Shown here in pieces: positions 1 through 8,972 of a stretch of DNA of 64,000 bases. Source of the DNA: Chitinophagales bacterium. Lineage in GTDB: Bacteria; Bacteroidota; Bacteroidia; Chitinophagales; Chitinophagaceae. The notes below the pieces were generated by a model. The model did not search any database. It saw nothing but the letters and a program-made list of their open reading frames with translations, and had not been told where the DNA came from. The translations under genes were made by a program, and so were the position numbers. Every line of letters starts with the position of its first letter. The first letter of the stretch is position 1. The DNA is taken from NCBI GenBank assembly GCA_017303335.1, contig JAFLBK010000002.1, positions 434,001-498,000 of the forward strand, in the 5' to 3' direction.

Positions 1-975
1 AAACCGGATAAGGATGGATTCCTTCGCCAGACAGGCCTGGTCTTTTACGATTCGGCCAAAGTGTATTTCTCCTTCAATAAGAACAAGACAAACAATTCAC
101 AGATCGCTTTTGGTAAATACAATTTCACCAGTCCGCCGATCTCCTTTATCAGTAACCACCGCGAACTGCTGGCGCCCGATACAACAGGCACATCGCCGAA
201 GCCGGGTCTTTCACTTTTTCAGTATTACAGCAGCAACAACGGAATCCGCAAATTCAATGAAGAAAAGACCATGCAGGGGGTAGTGGTGAAAACCAATAGC
301 CGGCGTAACTGGCGCAATGATCCCATCGTGAAAATGGATGAGCGTTATACCAGCGGCGCTTTCACGGGCGGTTCTGTCGGGTACTCCTTTGATGTGGCGC
401 ACGATGAAAAGGCCTGGACCAAACTGGATATCTTCAACTATATACGCAGTGTTGTACCGGGTCTCCGGGTAGGAACATTCAACGCCGCAGCAGGGCGTAC
501 GCTTACGTACAACGACAAATCCGTTTTTGTGTATATCGATGAACACGAGATGACAACCACCGACCTGGAAAACCTGAGCCTGGAGCAGGTTGCCTATGTG
601 AAACTCATTCCCAATTTCCTGGGAAGAGGGCCCGAAGCGGGAAGTACAGGTATCAACCCGGCGCTTGCCGTGTATACCCGTAAAGGCGACGACCTGATCG
701 ACCGCAGGCCAACGGAGAAAGACCTGGGTTCGGTGAAGGTTGCCGGCTATTCGCCGGTCAAGGAATTCTATTCACCCGATTATACGCAGGATAACAGTTC
801 GGGCACCGATGCACGCACCACGTTGTTGTGGGTGCCATACATCCTCACCGATAAAAACAACCGGAAGGTTCCGGTCGTTTTCTATAACAATGATTTTTCC
901 AAACGGTTCCGTGTAATACTTGAAGGCGTGAACAACGAAGGTAAACTCATCCGCATCGAACGCACGATCGAATAA
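1..975 (+). CDS. C-terminal part of a large surface protein (TonB-plug-like region), 5' truncated
   Basis: The reading frame is open from base 1, so the gene begins upstream of the window and only about the last 324 residues are visible. The segment has a carboxy-proximal region with a plug-like pattern (VFVYIDEHEM followed by LEQVAYVKLIPNFLGRG), reminiscent of TonB-dependent receptor plug domains fused to carboxypeptidase-regulatory or macroglobulin-type domains in large Bacteroidota envelope proteins. It ends with a short beta-rich tail that includes VAGYSPVKEFYSPDY. No beta-barrel follows, so it is unlikely to be an ordinary TonB receptor. The gene converges on the penicillin-binding protein gene with only 3 bases between stop codons. 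Function is unknown; the family assignment is inference from motif style. Confidence 0.6.
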   Translation, partial: KPDKDGFLRQTGLVFYDSAKVYFSFNKNKTNNSQIAFGKYNFTSPPISFISNHRELLAPDTTGTSPKPGLSLFQYYSSNNGIRKFNEEKTMQGVVVKTNSRRNWRNDPIVKMDERYTSGAFTGGSVGYSFDVAHDEKAWTKLDIFNYIRSVVPGLRVGTFNAAAGRTLTYNDKSVFVYIDEHEMTTTDLENLSLEQVAYVKLIPNFLGRGPEAGSTGINPALAVYTRKGDDLIDRRPTEKDLGSVKVAGYSPVKEFYSPDYTQDNSSGTDARTTLLWVPYILTDKNNRKVPVVFYNNDFSKRFRVILEGVNNEGKLIRIERTIE

Positions 976-978
976 GGA

Positions 979-3336
979 TCAATAGTCGTTGGTCTTTCCG
1001 GGTTTGGCTGCCGGCTTTTTATTCTTATCATCAGCCGCGGCCGCGGGTGTGTTGGTTCCCTTTTTCGGCTCCGGTTTTTTGGATTTACCGGTATCCGCTT
1101 TCGGGATATCGCTTTCGATTTTGATATTCTCGGCAGGGGTGGAGGGAACAAAATAATCTTCCGGCGGACCGTTACCCGCATCCGTGCCAACGCTGTCGCT
1201 CTGATTCATGATCTGCTCCCAGGCTTCCGCGGATAATTCCTCATTCTTCAGGTTGGCGGGAACGGGGAAGTTTTTCACCCGGCCGTATTCGAGTTTGCTG
1301 TCGGCATACACTTTACTCATGAAAATACCCCATTTGGGAAGCGCCAGTTCATTACCACCGGATGTACCGGCGTAAATGCGTATGAAGGGATCTTCGCAAC
1401 CCACCCAGGTGCCGGCAAGCAATTCGGGCGTATACCCGATGAACCAGCCATCGGCGTTGTCGTTGGTAGTACCTGTTTTACCCGCTTTCTCGGCGGGGAT
1501 ATTGTAATTGTTCAGGGAGTGCGCTGTTCCGAATTGAACCACGCCCTGCATCATCTTCACCATGGTATGTGCGGATGCTTCGCTCATCACCTGTTTGGTT
1601 TCGGCGGTGAACTGGGTGATCACGTTCCCGTTCTTATCCTCGATGCGGGTAACCAGCACCGGTTCGGTATTATAACTGTTGTTGGGAAACATGGAATAGG
1701 ATTGCAGCATTTCGAGCATCGGGATCTCGGCGGCTCCGAGCGCCAGTGAAATGTAGGGTGGCAACGGCGATTTGATGCCGCATTCTTTGGCGAACTCGAT
1801 GACACGTTTCACACCAACGAGATTCGTTAAACGCACGGAAGCCGTGTTTCTCGACTTGGCCAGGCAAACAGCCATCGGCCCGCCGCCGCCACTGAAGGTG
1901 CGCATTTCTTTTCCGTATTGAACCAATCCGCCCGGGATCTCGGTGGTGGGGCCATAACCTGCGTCTTCAACGGCCAATGAATAAATAAGCGGTTTGATCG
2001 TAGAACCCACCTGCCTGCGTGTGGTAACGTGATCGAATTTGAACCATTTGAAATCGATACCGCCAACCCAGCACTTTACTTCGCCGGTTTTGGGATCCAT
2101 GGCTACAAAGGAGGTTTGCAGGATATTCTTGTGGTACTTGATCGAATCGAAGGGCGTCATGGTCGTGTCTTTTTCCCGCTTCGCATTCCAGGCAAAAACT
2201 TTCATCTTCACCGGCACATAAAATGACTTCTTAATATCCTCCTCCTTCACTTCATCCTCTTTCATGTTCTTCCAGCGTTCGGTGTATTTGAATGCTGCTT
2301 CGATGGTGTTCTCATGCCCCTTCCACATCCTGTCCCCATTCGTCTTCATGATCTGGTCGAGTTTACGCTGGATAACGGGCATGTGCTGCACCACGGCTTC
2401 TTCGGCGTATTGCTGCATGCGGGAGTTGATGGTGGTATAGATACGCAGGCCGTCGCGGTACAGATTGTAGGGCTCCCCGGTCTTCGGATTTTCGTGTGTT
2501 TTGCACCAGTCTTTAAGCTTATCGGCCAGTACCGAACGAAAGTAGGGTGCGATACCGACGTACTCGTCGATCTTCTTGTAGTAAGTGATCAGGGGTTTGG
2601 CTTTCAGTTTTTCACCTTCTTCGGGTGTGAGAAAATGTTGTTTGCAAACCACCATCTGGTTGATAACGGTATTGCGGCGTTTGATGGAATTGGCCTGCCG
2701 GGTGATGGGGTTGTAGATATACCCTTTGAGCATACCCACGAGCACAGCCGCTTCCTCGATCTTGAGATCTTTGGGTTCTTTGCGGAAATAGGTAAGCGAG
2801 GCGTTCCGGATCCCGTACACATTACCCCAGGCGGCCCGGTTGAGGTAGAGGGTGATGATCTCTTCCTTGGTGAAATTGCGTTCGAGTTTTACCGCCACGA
2901 TCCATTCTTTCATTTTGTCGAGCACCCGCTTAACGATATTGCCCTTGCCCTGGTTCATCATCAGCTTGGCCACCTGCTGGGTGAGCGTACTGCCACCGCC
3001 CTGCGAACCAAGGGTGAATACGGCTCGGGCCACGGCCTGCGCATCGATGCCGGAATGTTCATAGAAGCGTTCATCTTCGGTAGCGATCAGCGCATTGATC
3101 ACGTTGGGCGATATCTCGCTGTATTTTACCTCGCTGCGGTTCTCGGTATAATATTTACCCATCAGCATTCCGTCGCTCGAATAGATCTCGCTGGCCAGGT
3201 CGGCCTCGGGGTTCTGCAGTTGCGTAACGGAAGGCATTTTACCGAATAAACCAAAATTGGCGCAGAGGAAGAGGAGGATCACAAAAACAAATCCTCCCAC
3301 GAATACACGCCATAAAATCTGAACAGAACGTTTCAT
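979..3336 (-). CDS. Penicillin-binding protein 1A, bifunctional transglycosylase/transpeptidase
   Basis: Class A penicillin-binding protein that polymerises glycan strands and cross-links peptides of peptidoglycan in the periplasm. One N-terminal membrane anchor (residues about 8-31) is followed by a GT51 glycosyltransferase domain with EDERFYEHSG (catalytic Glu87) and GGSTLTQQ (114-121). The transpeptidase domain has the active serine in GSTIK (Ser445), an SRN motif and KTGTT (Lys620). The last 60 or so residues are Lys/Pro/Ala rich and low complexity. The length of 785 residues is normal. It lies 69 bases downstream of the PorW/SprE gene on the same strand, so the two may be co-transcribed. 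All catalytic motifs are intact. Family assignment is secure; choice among PBP1 paralogues is not. Confidence 0.93.
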   Translation of the reverse strand: MKRSVQILWRVFVGGFVFVILLFLCANFGLFGKMPSVTQLQNPEADLASEIYSSDGMLMGKYYTENRSEVKYSEISPNVINALIATEDERFYEHSGIDAQAVARAVFTLGSQGGGSTLTQQVAKLMMNQGKGNIVKRVLDKMKEWIVAVKLERNFTKEEIITLYLNRAAWGNVYGIRNASLTYFRKEPKDLKIEEAAVLVGMLKGYIYNPITRQANSIKRRNTVINQMVVCKQHFLTPEEGEKLKAKPLITYYKKIDEYVGIAPYFRSVLADKLKDWCKTHENPKTGEPYNLYRDGLRIYTTINSRMQQYAEEAVVQHMPVIQRKLDQIMKTNGDRMWKGHENTIEAAFKYTERWKNMKEDEVKEEDIKKSFYVPVKMKVFAWNAKREKDTTMTPFDSIKYHKNILQTSFVAMDPKTGEVKCWVGGIDFKWFKFDHVTTRRQVGSTIKPLIYSLAVEDAGYGPTTEIPGGLVQYGKEMRTFSGGGGPMAVCLAKSRNTASVRLTNLVGVKRVIEFAKECGIKSPLPPYISLALGAAEIPMLEMLQSYSMFPNNSYNTEPVLVTRIEDKNGNVITQFTAETKQVMSEASAHTMVKMMQGVVQFGTAHSLNNYNIPAEKAGKTGTTNDNADGWFIGYTPELLAGTWVGCEDPFIRIYAGTSGGNELALPKWGIFMSKVYADSKLEYGRVKNFPVPANLKNEELSAEAWEQIMNQSDSVGTDAGNGPPEDYFVPSTPAENIKIESDIPKADTGKSKKPEPKKGTNTPAAAADDKNKKPAAKPGKTNDY

Positions 3337-3405
3337 AGAAATGAAGAATTAAAATGACGAAGAGCGCCTGCGGTCATCTTCGGAAACAGGTTGCATGTGG
3401 TTGTA

Positions 3406-6351
3406 TCAGAACCTGCCCGGGAACTGCGTATTCAGCAGGGCCCTGTAACCGTTGACATCCTTGTTCGCTTTCAGTTTCTGCAGGTTCTCCTCGGTAATGA
3501 TCATGAATGAATATTTGTTGGCCGGCAGCCAGGATACTTCAGATGCGGCGCTTCGCTTTATCTTGTCGTAATACTGCATGGCGCTGGCGGCGTCGGGGAA
3601 AGCAGAGATCACCAGCAAACTGCGCTCCGCGTCGATCGCGTCTTTATTGATGTTGATCGGCTGGCCATAAAAGTTCTCCCGGTTGAAACGGTTGAAGGCG
3701 TTACGGGCCTCGTTCACATATACGCCGTCCACTTTATCGAGCAGCATGATCACGTGATGCGGGACGCCGGGAGCTAGTGTAAATCCTCCGCTGCTGACAG
3801 GAGGCGGGTTTGTTGCCACGCTGTCTTTTTTGGGTGGTGGATTCACCGCGGCCGGTTTGGCAGGCGCCGGAGCCGGGTTGGTGGCCGGAACCGTTACCGG
3901 CTTATCGTCTTCCATCCGGGTAACCTGCAGTTCGGTCAGGTATTTTTCAATCTCAGCCCTTCTCTTTAATACGTCGATCATATTGGCAGCTTTGGCTTTG
4001 AGGGGCGAGTTCGGGTTATTGTCGATGATCGCCTGCAGGCCAACGATGGCTAAGCTGTCTTCCTTGTTCTTCACATGCTGCAGGGCTTCGATGTACAGCA
4101 ACTGCGGTGTCCAGTAATTCACACCGTAGAGGCTGTCGGCCTTCCTTTTTTCCAGTATGGCCTTTTCCACGTTGCCTTCAATGAAGAGGGTATAGATATC
4201 GTCGTACAGTTTGGTTACTTCCGGGTTTTTGGCAACCGGGTTAAGCCGGGCCGGGTTGTTGAGCGTCAGCGATGCCTTGCCATTGGGGAATTTGCTGTCG
4301 AGCAGGTTTTTGTAGTAAGCCGCCTTGGTTTTGTTTTCCAGCTTGGTATAGCAAAAATAAAGTCCGAGGTAGATCTCACCGTCGAGCAACCGATCGGGGA
4401 AACGTTTCAGGTATTCTTCGTAAGTATCCGCGGCGAGCTGGTATTCCTCCAGGTCGTTCTGGTACGCTTTGGCCAGGTCTACCATGTTGCTTGCAATGTT
4501 ATCGTTGCTGGCAGCGAGTTTTTCCGGGGTCAGCGGAACATCTTTGATCAGGGCATCGTAGGTGATCTCAACGGGCTGCCCGCTTTTATTGGCCGTATCT
4601 TTCGGATTGGTTCCGGTTGGATTGTTACCGGTGCCGGCAGGCTGGCTCACCATCGAACTTGATTTGCGCCGCCAGTTGTCCTGGTTGGCCCGGTTGCCCC
4701 ACCTGCTTTTGAATTCACTGAATCCTCTCGATTTCAGGGAGCTGTTTGCAAAATACCATTCTCCTTTGTTGTTGCTGTTGCCCGCGAAAAGATCAATGGA
4801 TTGCTGATTGTTGCCGCCGGGGAACTGGATATTACCAGTTTGTCCGCCTTCATCTTTCAAACCGCTTGCTTTGCGCAGGCGTTTCACCAGTTTCTTTACG
4901 AAGTCGTCCCGTTCGGCGTGTTGCATCGACGCGATGTGCTGCAGGCTGTCTTCCCGTTCGATCTGGCTGATGGCTTCGGCGATCTTGGTAAGCGCATTTT
5001 TGCGGTCCTGCAGGTTGGCGATCATCTTATCCATCACCGAATCGGCGCCGGTCTGCAAACTGTCGTACATCGCCGCCGCCAGCCGGTATTGTTTCCGGTC
5101 GTAGGCGATATCGCCGAGTTGCAGGAATGCCTTGTTGCGGTAGTTGATATTGCTTTCGTTGTATTTAAGACTTTTGTTGAAGTAGTTGATCGCGGCGCCG
5201 GTATCCGGTTTCTGCAGGGCCAGTTGACCGGCGGAATAATACACGATGTCGCGGTAGGCTTCGAATTTATCACGCTTGCCCATCTTCAGCAGGTTGGCGA
5301 TGCTTTTATCCAGTTCTTTGGGATTCACAGCGCCCTTCATCATCTTCGCTTCGTTGAGCTGGGCATAGATGTCGAGAAGCGGGTCAACGGTATGTTTGGA
5401 TGCTTTGCTGTAGTAATCGGATGCTTTGTCGTAATTGCCGCCCATTTCATACATCTGCGCCAGCAGGAATTCCCATCTTGCTTTGTCCTGTTTATTCTCG
5501 GCGGCGGTCAGTGCTTTTTCGAGGTGCACGGCGGAACTGTCGTAAATGCCTTGTTTGTAGAACCAGTAGGCGGTTATCTCATGCAGGTCGTTTTGCAGGC
5601 GTTTGGGCAGGTTGGGGTCATTCTGCAACGTGTTGATCATGCCCGCGGCTTCCGCCAGTTCATCCCGTTCAATGAGTGTTCGTGTCATCCAGAGCAGGGC
5701 GTCGTTCCTGCTGGGAGGCAGCGAAGCCACTTTCTGCAGGATGTTTCTTTTCTCTTTGTTGGCGATGGATATGCGGTAGTTGGTTCCCGACGCGTTGGTT
5801 CCCACGACGCGGTCGTCGTCGTCGTTGCGGCGCTTGCGGGGAAAGAGATTGTAGTTGATGAACTGGAAGGTCATCAGGGCCGAGTCCATGTCGTTGCGCA
5901 GGAAATAAGCCTTACCGATCAGCATGTACATATTGTCGATCCAGTCGTTACGCAGGTCGTGCAACAGGATGCCGGCGGTACTGGTGTAGATCACCGAGTC
6001 GAGTTCGGATTTCTGCGCAGCGGTGGCGGAAAGGGTGTAGGGATAGAAGGGAAGCAGGGTGGAATAGTCATCCTTCTGCGCCATCTTGGCCCGTTCAAGC
6101 ACCATGTTCACCCGGTTGTTGGCGTTGAAGTAATAGTTGTAGTGCGTAATCGTGTTCTGGTAGAAATTCCGTACAACGGTAAATTTCTTATCGGCGGTTT
6201 TTTCCGATCCCAGTTTACGGTTCTCGTATTTTTCCGGCTTTTTTTCTTTCCCGAAAGGGTCGATGGTCCAGGTGGGTTGGGCCGAAACGAATGCCGGCAG
6301 CAACAGGATAAATGCGAAAAGGAGAAATGTATCAGGCGTTTTCTTCAACAT
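3406..6351 (-). CDS. PorW/SprE-like tetratricopeptide protein of the type IX secretion/gliding system
   Basis: Long periplasmic-type protein (981 residues) with a signal peptide ending near VSAQ. The N-terminal region has the pattern HYNYYFNANNRVN, then TPR-like helical hairpins (for example NMYMLIGKAYFLRNDMDSA and YEMGGNYDKASDYYSKA). A Pro/Ala-rich linker at about 830-865 leads to a short C-terminal domain containing HHVIMLLDKVDGV. This order matches the PorW/SprE family, which links the T9SS outer-membrane translocon to other components. Family members are usually lipoproteins; here I see no cysteine at the signal-peptide cleavage site. T9SS cargo proteins elsewhere in this window fit the assignment. 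It precedes the PBP1A gene on the same strand. A generic TPR protein is the alternative. Confidence 0.72.
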   Translation of the reverse strand: MLKKTPDTFLLFAFILLLPAFVSAQPTWTIDPFGKEKKPEKYENRKLGSEKTADKKFTVVRNFYQNTITHYNYYFNANNRVNMVLERAKMAQKDDYSTLLPFYPYTLSATAAQKSELDSVIYTSTAGILLHDLRNDWIDNMYMLIGKAYFLRNDMDSALMTFQFINYNLFPRKRRNDDDDRVVGTNASGTNYRISIANKEKRNILQKVASLPPSRNDALLWMTRTLIERDELAEAAGMINTLQNDPNLPKRLQNDLHEITAYWFYKQGIYDSSAVHLEKALTAAENKQDKARWEFLLAQMYEMGGNYDKASDYYSKASKHTVDPLLDIYAQLNEAKMMKGAVNPKELDKSIANLLKMGKRDKFEAYRDIVYYSAGQLALQKPDTGAAINYFNKSLKYNESNINYRNKAFLQLGDIAYDRKQYRLAAAMYDSLQTGADSVMDKMIANLQDRKNALTKIAEAISQIEREDSLQHIASMQHAERDDFVKKLVKRLRKASGLKDEGGQTGNIQFPGGNNQQSIDLFAGNSNNKGEWYFANSSLKSRGFSEFKSRWGNRANQDNWRRKSSSMVSQPAGTGNNPTGTNPKDTANKSGQPVEITYDALIKDVPLTPEKLAASNDNIASNMVDLAKAYQNDLEEYQLAADTYEEYLKRFPDRLLDGEIYLGLYFCYTKLENKTKAAYYKNLLDSKFPNGKASLTLNNPARLNPVAKNPEVTKLYDDIYTLFIEGNVEKAILEKRKADSLYGVNYWTPQLLYIEALQHVKNKEDSLAIVGLQAIIDNNPNSPLKAKAANMIDVLKRRAEIEKYLTELQVTRMEDDKPVTVPATNPAPAPAKPAAVNPPPKKDSVATNPPPVSSGGFTLAPGVPHHVIMLLDKVDGVYVNEARNAFNRFNRENFYGQPININKDAIDAERSLLVISAFPDAASAMQYYDKIKRSAASEVSWLPANKYSFMIITEENLQKLKANKDVNGYRALLNTQFPGRF

Positions 6352-6509
6352 GCATCAAAGGGGTTGAATAGCAAGGCTAAATATCGGTCTTTTTTAGTAA
6401 ATAGAAGAGAGGTAAATCTTGCTGCCTGGTACTTTAGTTTTTTTTTAGAATGGAGCCATTTTTTGCTGCTGCAAATTACATTATAAATAACTCAAATTCA
6501 GGAATTAAA

Positions 6510-6539
6510 TTGCTTTTTCGGCTGCATTTATTAATTTTA
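6510..6539 (+). promoter_or_regulatory. Candidate Bacteroidota promoter for the bactofilin cluster
   Basis: TTG at 6510-6512, a 19-base spacer, then TAATTTTA at 6532-6539. This is one mismatch from the Bacteroidota consensus TTG-N19-TAnnTTTG. The start codon of the first gene follows 17 bases downstream. The rest of the 205-base divergent gap is AT rich and shows nothing else clear. Confidence 0.4.
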
Positions 6540-6556
6540 TCACTCAACGCGTAATT

Positions 6557-6955
6557 ATGGCAAAACTGGATGCCAACAGCACCCTGAAGCGACTCCGGAA
6601 CAGGTACAGGCTGGTGGTGATGAACGAAGACACATACGAGGAGGTGGTGAAGTTCAAACTCAGCCGGTTAAGCGTTTATATGTTTCTGAGTACGGTTTTC
6701 GTGATCCTGGCCGGACTGATCATCGCCCTGCTGGTTTTCACCCCGCTGAAATATTATCTCCCCGGGGCGGGATACGGGGATGTAAAGCAACGAAGAGAAT
6801 ACCTGGATCTGAAAGATAAGGTGGACAGTACGGAACGTGTGTTGAAGAACAGGGAGGTTTATTACAATGACCTGAAAAAAGTGCTCCAGGGGAATATGCC
6901 GGCGCTGGATACCCACAAGCTGGCCTTACCCAACGCGGAAAAGAGTATCGATTAA
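6557..6955 (+). CDS. Single-pass membrane protein resembling the N-terminus of a bactofilin-linked M23 peptidase
   Basis: A 132-residue protein with a basic cytoplasmic start, the segment VVKFKLSRLSVYMFLSTV leading into one transmembrane helix (about 38-58), TPLKYYLPG just outside the membrane, and a short coiled-coil-like region. In many Bacteroidota a bactofilin gene is preceded by an M23 metallopeptidase with just this kind of N-terminus (a KFxLSRLxV-type segment, a membrane helix and TPLxxYxPG). Here the protein stops after the coiled coil, and no HxxxD or HxH zinc motifs are present. It therefore looks like a peptidase-less membrane anchor. It is 27 bases upstream of the bactofilin gene and probably co-transcribed with it. 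Homology to the M23 protein is inference from memory of the family. Confidence 0.6.
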   Translation: MAKLDANSTLKRLRNRYRLVVMNEDTYEEVVKFKLSRLSVYMFLSTVFVILAGLIIALLVFTPLKYYLPGAGYGDVKQRREYLDLKDKVDSTERVLKNREVYYNDLKKVLQGNMPALDTHKLALPNAEKSID

Positions 6956-6982
6956 TTCAAATATCAATTAAAAACCAAGATC

Positions 6983-7390
6983 ATGTTCCAGTCAAAATCC
7001 AGGGCGGCTGAAGAAGCCACCCACGCAAGTACGCTGGTCGGTGCAGGCACCATCATCAAAGGCGATATCGAAAGCAATGGCGATATCCGCATCGACGGCA
7101 CGTTAAAAGGCAATCTCAAAGCAAAATCGAAAGTGATCATCGGCGCCGGGGGCGTAGTGGAGGGAGATATTGAAGGGCAGCAAGCCGATATCATGGGTCA
7201 TGTAACCGGCAAGATCAAGGTACAGGATCTTCTCTATCTTCATGGAACCACCGTACTCAATGGTGATATTTATGCGGGCAAACTGCAGATAGAGCCAACG
7301 GCTGTATTCAATGGCAAATGCCATATGGGTGGCGCCAGCGCCAGTATCGTGGAGTTGCCGGGCAGCGTGAGCCAGGCCGTGAATCAATAG
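6983..7390 (+). CDS. Bactofilin (polymer-forming cytoskeletal protein)
   Basis: The 135-residue protein has the bactofilin beta-helix core: TLVGAGTIIKGDIESNGDIR, then repeated G-D-I/V-x-G turns (IDGTLKGNLK, GGVVEGDIEG, GHVTGKIKVQ, LNGDIYAGKL). The N-terminal tail of about 15 residues is Ser/Ala/Glu rich and the C-terminal tail is Ala/Ser/Val rich, as in other bactofilins. Bactofilins polymerise without nucleotide at the inner face of the membrane and often place cell-wall enzymes. The membrane protein just upstream is a plausible partner. Spacing to both neighbours (27 and 16 bases) supports an operon. Confidence 0.93.
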   Translation: MFQSKSRAAEEATHASTLVGAGTIIKGDIESNGDIRIDGTLKGNLKAKSKVIIGAGGVVEGDIEGQQADIMGHVTGKIKVQDLLYLHGTTVLNGDIYAGKLQIEPTAVFNGKCHMGGASASIVELPGSVSQAVNQ

Positions 7391-7406
7391 ACATCAATCA
7401 ACGAGC

Positions 7407-7796
7407 ATGCAGGCAAAGAATATTCTTCCGCTTATCATCAGTTTCCTGGTTTTATCACTGGTTATCCTGGCGGGCAAACTGTTTTACCATACCGGCCAGG
7501 TAGATTACGGGGTGGTGCTGTTTTTCAATTGCCTGTTCTTTCTTTCCGGGCTTCTTGTGTTCCGCATGTTGTACAGGGCGATGCAGCACAGCAACCCCAA
7601 TGTATTTGTCCGCACGGTCATGGCGGGTACGATGCTTAAAATGGGTATCTGTATCGTTGCGGTGATCGGGTATTACTTTGCGAGCCGGCCTGCATTCAAT
7701 AAGCCGGCGGTATACGCGGGCATGATCATCTACGTCGTTTACCTGGTGGTCGTAGTACGCACCGTGATGCAACTGAACAGAAAACAAAATGCCTAA
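7407..7796 (+). CDS. Four-helix integral membrane protein, function unknown
   Basis: This 129-residue protein is almost entirely hydrophobic. It has four predicted membrane helices: about 6-22, 31-49, 65-86 and 98-117. The linkers are short and basic and the tail is polar (MQLNRKQNA). Size and topology recall AtpI-type proteins, and in related genomes a similar small protein lies between the bactofilin gene and the F-type ATP synthase genes, but no ATP synthase genes follow here. Its stop codon overlaps the start of the SprT-like gene by 8 bases, which suggests translational coupling. I do not recognise a definite family. Confidence 0.75.
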   Translation: MQAKNILPLIISFLVLSLVILAGKLFYHTGQVDYGVVLFFNCLFFLSGLLVFRMLYRAMQHSNPNVFVRTVMAGTMLKMGICIVAVIGYYFASRPAFNKPAVYAGMIIYVVYLVVVVRTVMQLNRKQNA

Positions 7797-8406
7797 ACAG
7801 GAAGCGCCGCTCCACCAGTTACGATCCTACCTGCCGCCCGATTCATTCGATGAGGTGCTGTATTACCTGCAGCATTATAAAGTACATCTTACCATCACCC
7901 GCCGCCGCCAGACCATCCTCGGCGATTACCGGCATGCCTTTGCCGGGCAAACCCATCGCATCAGTGTCAATGGAAATCTCAATCCCTACGCATTCCTCGT
8001 CACCCTGCTGCACGAACTGGCGCACCTGTTTACCTACGAGCAGTTCGGACACCGCGTACAGGCACATGGTAAGGAATGGAAGAATGAATTCAGTAAGATC
8101 CTGGCGAAGTTCCTGCTCAAAAAAGTATTTCCTCCCGATGTAGAGAAAGCGCTCCTGCATACGCTGCAGAATCCCGCGGCCAGCAGTTGCGGCGATGAAC
8201 GCCTCTTGCGGGTGCTCCGCAACTACGACGCGAAGCAAGAGAATGCCTGCCTGGTGGAACAGCTCCCCGACGGAGCCCTGTTTGCGCTCAGCGACGGACG
8301 GATTTTCCGGCGTGGCGAAAAACTCCGCAAACGGTATAAGTGCATCGAAATGGCTACCGGCAGGGCCTATCTTTTCAGTCCGGTTTACGAGATCAGGCCG
8401 GTTTAG
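7789..8406 (+). CDS. SprT-like zinc metallopeptidase-fold protein
   Basis: The 205-residue protein contains HELAHLF near residues 75-81, followed by a third likely zinc ligand in the segment with AHGKEWKNEF. This HExxH-plus-downstream-H arrangement is that of SprT/SprT-like proteins. A small basic C-terminal domain (ALSDGRIFRRGEKLRKRYKC) may bind nucleic acid or form a zinc-ribbon-like fold. No signal peptide is seen, so it should be cytosolic. Bacterial SprT proteins are poorly characterised; eukaryotic relatives (Spartan) digest DNA-protein crosslinks. It is the last gene of the bactofilin cluster and converges with the acetyltransferase gene, the two 3' ends overlapping by 14 bases. Confidence 0.85.
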   Translation: MPKQEAPLHQLRSYLPPDSFDEVLYYLQHYKVHLTITRRRQTILGDYRHAFAGQTHRISVNGNLNPYAFLVTLLHELAHLFTYEQFGHRVQAHGKEWKNEFSKILAKFLLKKVFPPDVEKALLHTLQNPAASSCGDERLLRVLRNYDAKQENACLVEQLPDGALFALSDGRIFRRGEKLRKRYKCIEMATGRAYLFSPVYEIRPV

Positions 8407-8905
8407 TGTCTTCTGTCAATTCTTTAATCATCCACACATCACAGCCTGTGTGCCCGCTGTTACCTTGTGCGGCGGGTAAATAGGTAAACCCGAATTTTTC
8501 GTACATCGGGATGGCGATATTCAGTTCGGGCATGGTTTCGAGGTACACCCGTTTGTAGCCCAGTTCTTTGGCGGCCGACAGGCATTTTTCCATCAATAAC
8601 TTACCCGTACCCTTGCCCCTTGCCGCTGGCGACAGGTAGAGTTTTACCAATTCGCAGGTCCCATCCGGAAGGCCATCGGTAGGATAGATGCCGGCGCCAC
8701 CCACGATGTCGTCGCCAAGAATCGCTACATAATAAACACTTCCGGCAGCGGATGCGAAAATGTCGAAGAGCCGGTCGGTGGTTGGATCGAAATACACCGT
8801 TCCGGGTTTGTTGGCCCTGAATTCGGCCAGTGTGTCGCGGATGATTGTTGCCAGCGCAGCATTATCGCCGGGCTGAATGGTACGTATCTGCAAGGGTTGG
8901 CTCAT
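8393..8905 (-). CDS. GNAT family N-acetyltransferase
   Basis: A 170-residue protein starting MSQPLQIRTIQPGDNAAL, the usual beginning of a GNAT fold. The acetyl-CoA binding motif A is YLSPAARGKGTGKLLME, followed by AAKELGYKRVYLET and MYEKFGFTYLP. The frame stays open further upstream, but this ATG gives the canonical N-terminus and lies behind TAGGTTTG (8911-8918, minus strand), which matches the Bacteroidota -7 element. Substrate cannot be predicted. It is divergent from the sigma factor gene. Confidence 0.88.
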   Translation of the reverse strand: MSQPLQIRTIQPGDNAALATIIRDTLAEFRANKPGTVYFDPTTDRLFDIFASAAGSVYYVAILGDDIVGGAGIYPTDGLPDGTCELVKLYLSPAARGKGTGKLLMEKCLSAAKELGYKRVYLETMPELNIAIPMYEKFGFTYLPAAQGNSGHTGCDVWMIKELTEDTKPA

Positions 8906-8972
8906 GGGATCAAACCTACCAAAATTGTTAAGAAAAAAACGCCTATTTTCGGACCCGTAAACAAAACAACTG

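Noticed and set aside
2314..3249. Open frame opposite the N-terminal half of PBP1A
   Set aside because: Shadow of a secure gene with all catalytic motifs; the antisense product shows only His/Phe/Val-rich translation of mirrored codons.
4801..6486. Long open frame (561 codons) on the plus strand opposite PorW/SprE
   Set aside because: It mirrors the codon bias of the minus-strand gene, has no family motif, and the opposite frame has a full set of TPR features and a signal peptide.
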